NCBI GenBank assembly: GCA_019448385.1 | Contig: JAGTXO010000011.1 | Location: 896,001-960,000 of the forward strand | Direction: 5' to 3' | DNA from: Diacronema lutheri | Taxonomy: Eukaryota; Haptophyta; Pavlovophyceae; Pavlovales; Pavlovaceae | Length of the DNA stretch: 64,000 bases | Shown: positions 60,208-64,000 of the stretch, piece after piece | Position numbering within the stretch: position 1 is the first letter of the stretch | How the letters are laid out: each line of letters begins with the position of its first letter | Notes under the pieces: generated by a model | Seen by the model: only the letters and a program-made list of their open reading frames with translations | Told to the model about the DNA's origin: nothing | The model's database searches: none | Position numbers and translations under genes: made by a program

Positions 60208-60280
60208 CGTGGCCCCTGTACTGGTCGCGCTGATGTCATGTCAGAACTCACACAGCAGAAGGGGCTCACAGCTCACTGGC

Positions 60281-61912
60281 TCAGTCGTCCTCGTCCGCAT
60301 GACCAATGCGCTCGCCGATCCGTCGCGTGAGCAACTGGTGTGCGCGCAGCAAGCCGGCCGTGTCCGTCTCAAGCGCGGCGTCGCACAGCTGCGCGAGCTG
60401 CTCGTCGCCGAGCAGCGCGCCCGCGCAGAGCAGCAGCCGCCAGTCGAGCAGCAGCTCGTCGAGCGGAGCCGCGCCGCGCTCGGCCATGTGCTCGCGCAGC
60501 TCGAGCAGCGCCTCGTCCGGCAGCACCACGCGCACGTCGGCGTCCGCATTGGCGCCGACCGGCGCCCCGTCGGGCACGTACGCTGGCGCGCGCGCAAAGT
60601 CAGAGCCCAGCCAACCCGCCGCCTGCGCGACGTCGAAGACGCGCGCGAAAAAGAACTCGACGGGCGCGGTGCGGTTGGGCCACGGCGTGCGCGCGGCGCT
60701 GACGAACGCGAGCTCGGCCCGCGCGGGCTCGAAGAGCTCCGCGGCGGAAGAGGCGGGCCGCAGCTTGGCCTGCCGCACGAGTGACACACAAGCCGCCGTT
60801 GGCTGAAAGGCCTCGACGCTCAGCTCGTCGGCGCCCACGGCCTCGGCCTCGCGCGCGCTGCCGCCGAGCGCGCGGCCCTTCGCGCGCGACGCGCGCGGCG
60901 TCGCGACGAGCGTCACGAAGCAGCGCGCGGCCTCGGCCGCCTCCTCGTCCGTAGGATCGGCCGCTGCGCGCTCGTGCTCGATCTGCTGCAGCCTGGCCGC
61001 CATCGCCAGCTCAGCGGCGCTCAGCTTGTGCGCCGCGCTCGCGCGCGCGACCATCCAACCGACGCGCCGCAGCCCGAGGTGTGCGCACAGCGCGCGCGCG
61101 CGCGCGCACTCGGACGGCGGCTCGCGCGCGCGCGCGCCGCCCAGCGCGGCCTGCTCGGCGGGCACGGCATAAATTGCCGCAATTTCGAGACCGTGCCGCG
61201 AGCGGCCGGCGCGCGCGGGCCGTCCGTAGAGGAAGGCCACGCGAGGAGTGGCAAAGCCGGCCGCGCGGCATTCGCGCAAAAAAGCAGCGCAGCTCGCCTC
61301 GTCGACGCGGACGAAGCGGCACACGGCGTCGGCGGGCGTGCCGAGCAGGATCTGCGTCGCCTCCTGCTCCGCCATCAGGTCGCCCAGCTGGCGCGCGCGC
61401 GGCCTCCGGCCGCCAGCTGGCCGCGGCGGCGTGTCGACCGCCGCAGCGACCTTGGAGCCCTCGGCCGAATGCTCCAGCTCAAGCAGCGTGCCGTGCGACA
61501 CGCCCGCCGTCGCGAGCGCTTCGGCCGGATCGAGCGGCGTCGAGCCGCCGCCTGCTCGGCTCAGCGCCCCCTGCGAAGCGACGGCGATGCCGAGCTGCTC
61601 CTCGATGAGGCGCTGCAAATCGGCGACGGTGGGCTCGCCGTTCGGCGGGACGGACACGCGGAGCACCCCTTCGCGAGTGCGCACGCGCACCACGATCGCC
61701 GCGGGCGCGCCCGCAGCCGTGGACGCAGTCGCGCCCGCGCCCGGCGCGGCCGCGGCGCCGCCACGCAGGGCGCTGACCAGGCGGGGCGAAGCGCGCTGGG
61801 GATCGCGCGCGCCGGCGGCGGGGCGCACCACTGCGACGCGCCAGCCACGCGCCGCTGGCGCGTCTGTCGCCGCCGCAACCAGCAGCGCGACGCGCAGCGC
61901 GAGCGAGAGCAT
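60281..61912 (-). CDS. NPL4-like ERAD factor with N-terminal signal sequence, possible plastid SELMA component
   Basis: Intronless, 543 codons, ATG at 61912. The N-terminus is a signal peptide (MLSLALRVALLVAAATDAPA) followed by a basic, Ala/Arg-rich stretch, the layout of bipartite targeting signals to complex plastids. A ubiquitin-like fold lies at about 70-150 (VRTREGVLRVSVPPNGEPTV). The NPL4 core follows: ASCAAFLRECRAAGFATPRV-FLYGR, LEIAAIYAVPAEQ, LCAHLGLRRVGWMV, KLSAAELAMAARLQ, CFVTLVATP, VEAFQPTAACVSLVRQAKL. NPL4 with UFD1 and CDC48 extracts ubiquitinated proteins. A second, plastid-targeted set (SELMA) imports proteins across the periplastidial membrane in haptophytes and relatives. Cytosolic NPL4 has no signal peptide, which is why SELMA is proposed. 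Confidence 0.75.
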   Translation of the reverse strand: MLSLALRVALLVAAATDAPAARGWRVAVVRPAAGARDPQRASPRLVSALRGGAAAAPGAGATASTAAGAPAAIVVRVRTREGVLRVSVPPNGEPTVADLQRLIEEQLGIAVASQGALSRAGGGSTPLDPAEALATAGVSHGTLLELEHSAEGSKVAAAVDTPPRPAGGRRPRARQLGDLMAEQEATQILLGTPADAVCRFVRVDEASCAAFLRECRAAGFATPRVAFLYGRPARAGRSRHGLEIAAIYAVPAEQAALGGARAREPPSECARARALCAHLGLRRVGWMVARASAAHKLSAAELAMAARLQQIEHERAAADPTDEEAAEAARCFVTLVATPRASRAKGRALGGSAREAEAVGADELSVEAFQPTAACVSLVRQAKLRPASSAAELFEPARAELAFVSAARTPWPNRTAPVEFFFARVFDVAQAAGWLGSDFARAPAYVPDGAPVGANADADVRVVLPDEALLELREHMAERGAAPLDELLLDWRLLLCAGALLGDEQLAQLCDAALETDTAGLLRAHQLLTRRIGERIGHADEDD

Positions 61913-62008
61913 GGCGGCGATCCGGACCGCCCGGACTCCTTTCTGGAGGGGGCTTTCCCCGCTGGTTTTCGGAGTGACGGGTGGGGCGGGCTTGAAACGT
62001 GAGCGGCA
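61913..62008. promoter_or_regulatory. 96-bp shared divergent promoter
   Basis: Separates the ATGs of the NPL4-like gene (minus) and the secreted Cys-repeat gene (plus). It is C/G-rich with short T and G runs (CTTTCTGGAGGGGGCTTTCC near 61937-61956). Assignment rests on position alone. Confidence 0.4.
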
Positions 62009-64000
62009 ATGCCGCGCGGCGCGGCGCTCGGCGCGCTCGCGTTCGCGGCGCTGGCCGCGGCCGAGCCAATGCTGGACTTTGCGGGCTGCCGCAAGCTGCT
62101 GGTGGACGCTGGTGCCAAGTACACGTACCGCGGCACGCGACACAACGGGCACGCGCACTACACGTGCACGGGCGCGGGCTGCCTGCAAGAGCAGCCGGCG
62201 GGCGTGGCGGCGGTCCTCGTCTTCTACACGCCACTCAACGGCTGGCAGTTTGCAGCGTGCCCGTCGCGCGCGATTGAGCTCAAGCAGCTCGGCCTGTGCA
62301 GAGACGTCCTCCTGCGGCTGCCGGCGGGCTCGCCGTGCGGGCCAGGCGGCGCGGCGGACGGGCACGAGTGCATCGAGCTGCCCGACGGCGCGAGCTGGGA
62401 GCGGGGCGAGGCCGCCAGGCCGAGCACGGGCGCACGCGCGGTGCACATTACGTGCGCGCCGCCGCCCTCTTCGCCCGCTCTCGCCCCGTCGCCGCCGCCG
62501 CGCCCGCCGCCGGCCGCCGCGCCCGCCGGCGCCGCTGGGGTCGCGCGCCCGCCGAGCGAGCAGCCATCGCTCCTTGGCTGTGCCGACCTGCGCATTGCGC
62601 CCGAGGGCGGCAGCGGCGGCGCGGTCGCATACGACTACGAGCAGGTGTTCGTGCGCCACTCGCGCCCCGTGTACAAGTGCGTCAGCCCCGGCCACTGCCT
62701 GCCGCCGCTGCCGAGCTCGGCGCCGCGCGTGCCGCCTGCCGGTGCGGGCGTGCCCGCCTCCTCCCCCGCCGGCGCGGTGATGCTCGCGTTTGGCCACTCT
62801 GGGCTCGGCGCGGCCGCGCGCTCTCCCGCAACGGGCCGCGTTACGCAGCCGTCGGGCTGGTCCTTTGTCGTCTGCCCCGCTGGCCAGCTTGACGTGAGCC
62901 AACTTGAGAACGCGACGGGCTGCGTTCCCGCCCTCGTCGCGCCTTGCGACGAGGAGCTCCACGATGGCGGAGGGGCCAGCGGCGGTGCGGGTGCGGCGGA
63001 AGGTGCGGTCGCGTGCGCGAGCGTCGTCGGCACGAGCGAGTGGCACGTAACGGGCGCGGGCGCGGGCGGCGCGCGCGTGCGGCTGCGCGTCACGTGCGAC
63101 GATGCCCTGCACGGCACGGCCGCGGCCGAGCGGCCGCGCGGCGCGTCCGCCGGCGGCGCGGGCGATCGCGATGCGCACAGCGTGGCGAGCACGAGCTCGA
63201 GCTCAACGCGGCACGTATGGGACCACAGTTTCGGCGGGCTGAGCGGTGGGATGGAGGGATGGAAGCCGCCTCCCGCCATCTCGCACGCGACTCCTCCGCC
63301 CTCGCCCTCGCCCTCGCCCTCGCCCTCGCCCTCGCCCTCGCCCTCGCCCTCGCCCTCGCCCTCGCCCTCGCCCTCGCCCTCGCCCTCGCCCGCGCCGCCG
63401 CCTTCAAAAGCCACGTCGACGCCACCACCGCCGCCGCCGATCTCGGTCGGCGCGGGCGTGCCGCACGAGGAGGCGACCGAGCCGCTTGGCGCCGCGCGAG
63501 TGCTGCTATCACTTCCGGACGGCGGTGGGAGCCACTGGCTTGAGTACGCCGGTGAGAGGTTGCATCGGCCAGTGTACCGGTGCGCGGACGACGAGGGGGG
63601 CTGCCTGCCGCTCTCCGCGCTCGGCTCGTCCGCCGCCGTGGCGGTGTCGAGGGCAGCGCTCGCCGCGCGGACCGCAGGCGGCGTGGGTGGCGCAGGTCAG
63701 CTCGGCGTCTACCTGTCCTTCGTCAGCAGATCGGGCTGGACCTTTGCGTCGTGCCCGTACAGCGTAGCGACTGACCCGCGACACCTGCCATCGCACTGCA
63801 CGCCGCTGCTCGCTGCCGGGCTGGACGGCTGCATGGGCGACACGCCCGGCGCGAGCGCGTTGTGCGCGCAGCCGCCTGCCGCCGCACGATGGCGGACGCT
63901 CGCGGCAGACGGCACAGTCGACGACAGTGCGCCGCCACGGCGCATCGAACTGAGCGCTCATGGCGGAGCAGCGCACAGCCCACCCGCGCCACGGCTCGGC
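62009..64000 (+). CDS. secreted Cys-repeat, Ser-Pro-rich protein (runs off window)
   Basis: ATG at 62009; open to the end of the window (at least 664 codons), 3' end not seen. A signal peptide (ALGALAFAALAAAEP) opens it. Three Cys repeats follow with a shared pattern: Y-x-C (YTCTGAGC, YKCVSPGHC, YRCADDEGGC), CL plus a short linker, then a W-F-x-x-CP block (WQFAACP, WSFVVCP, WTFASCP) and a later C. Between the second and third, 63298-63393 is a hexamer repeat coding Ser-Pro. It is probably a wall or surface glycoprotein. The cysteine repeats are unlike CCP/sushi domains in spacing, and I know no name for them. Domain plan and Ser-Pro linkers parallel the secreted gene at 12.2-13.8 kb. Confidence 0.72.
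   Translation, partial: MPRGAALGALAFAALAAAEPMLDFAGCRKLLVDAGAKYTYRGTRHNGHAHYTCTGAGCLQEQPAGVAAVLVFYTPLNGWQFAACPSRAIELKQLGLCRDVLLRLPAGSPCGPGGAADGHECIELPDGASWERGEAARPSTGARAVHITCAPPPSSPALAPSPPPRPPPAAAPAGAAGVARPPSEQPSLLGCADLRIAPEGGSGGAVAYDYEQVFVRHSRPVYKCVSPGHCLPPLPSSAPRVPPAGAGVPASSPAGAVMLAFGHSGLGAAARSPATGRVTQPSGWSFVVCPAGQLDVSQLENATGCVPALVAPCDEELHDGGGASGGAGAAEGAVACASVVGTSEWHVTGAGAGGARVRLRVTCDDALHGTAAAERPRGASAGGAGDRDAHSVASTSSSSTRHVWDHSFGGLSGGMEGWKPPPAISHATPPPSPSPSPSPSPSPSPSPSPSPSPSPSPSPSPAPPPSKATSTPPPPPPISVGAGVPHEEATEPLGAARVLLSLPDGGGSHWLEYAGERLHRPVYRCADDEGGCLPLSALGSSAAVAVSRAALAARTAGGVGGAGQLGVYLSFVSRSGWTFASCPYSVATDPRHLPSHCTPLLAAGLDGCMGDTPGASALCAQPPAAARWRTLAADGTVDDSAPPRRIELSAHGGAAHSPPAPRLG
63298..63393 (+). 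repeat. hexanucleotide repeat (CCCTCG)n encoding Pro-Ser
   Basis: About 16 uninterrupted hexamers in frame within the secreted Cys-repeat gene, giving alternating Pro and Ser. The length is likely polymorphic; frame is preserved by any whole-unit change. Confidence 0.9.

Noticed and set aside
61913-63178. Upstream extension of the NPL4-like frame to 63178
   Set aside because: The extension is Arg/Ala-rich antisense to the secreted Cys-repeat gene. The ATG at 61912 begins a clean signal peptide.
1-64000. tRNA, rRNA or other structured RNA genes
   Set aside because: No cloverleaf-type box pairs or rRNA blocks were seen by eye. A tRNA scan would be needed to exclude them fully.

Overview
This window is nuclear DNA of a very GC-rich unicellular eukaryote with short introns. 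I infer a haptophyte alga, possibly pavlovophyte-like. The evidence is indirect: about 70% GC, 5' splice sites that mostly begin GTGCG, algal-style Ser-Pro-rich secreted proteins, long OPR/RAP organelle RNA proteins, and an NPL4-like protein with an N-terminal signal sequence, as expected of the SELMA system of red-derived complex plastids. Nothing looks bacterial, and I see no rRNA, tRNA or CRISPR array.

Layout. 1-616 unassigned. 0.6-4.5 kb: OSCA/TMEM63-like channel with an IQ motif, then a standalone EgtD-type histidine methyltransferase (both minus). 4.7-12.1 kb (plus): a coiled-coil protein, a complete PreP-type M16C protease and a tail-anchored 2OG-Fe(II) oxygenase. 12.2-15.0 kb (minus): a secreted Pro- and Cys-rich repeat protein and a homeodomain gene. 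15.0-16.2 kb: no gene seen. 16.2-19.4 kb (plus): an ORAI-like channel and an unknown secreted protein. 19.8-35.8 kb (minus): one giant polycystin-1-like gene of about 5,200 codons (lectin, extensin-like repeats, beta repeats, IPT, REJ, GPS, membrane helices, EF-hands). 35.8-37.3 kb: an AT-rich island with a perfect hairpin, a PIF1/Helitron-type helicase fossil, and an F-box gene among rearranged copies of itself. 38.1-43.2 kb (plus): a CS/NudC protein, a dsRBD protein with a tandem array of its last exon behind it, and a Frag1/DRAM-like membrane protein. 43.3-49.0 kb (minus): an OPR/RAP protein and, only 21 bp upstream, a gene fusing a protein kinase to an inositol polyphosphate kinase. 49.1-53.9 kb (plus): a double-PH protein. 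53.9-64 kb: a hevein-domain membrane protein, a DBP5/DDX19 helicase, an Sds3/BRMS1-like protein, an unknown membrane protein, the NPL4-like protein and a secreted Cys-repeat protein that runs off the window.

The genome is compact: divergent pairs share 52-180 bp promoters, and tandem genes lie 21 and 73 bp apart. Most exon joins were worked out by eye from GT/AG sites, reading phase and domain continuity. They agree in phase but have no transcript support. Strongest leads: the kinase-inositol kinase fusion and the inverted copy of its catalytic motif in the adjoining intron; the putative plastid NPL4; a possible 1,884-bp in-frame facultative intron and an apparent one-base frame slip in the polycystin gene; the dsRBD exon array; and the GTGCG splice-site bias.
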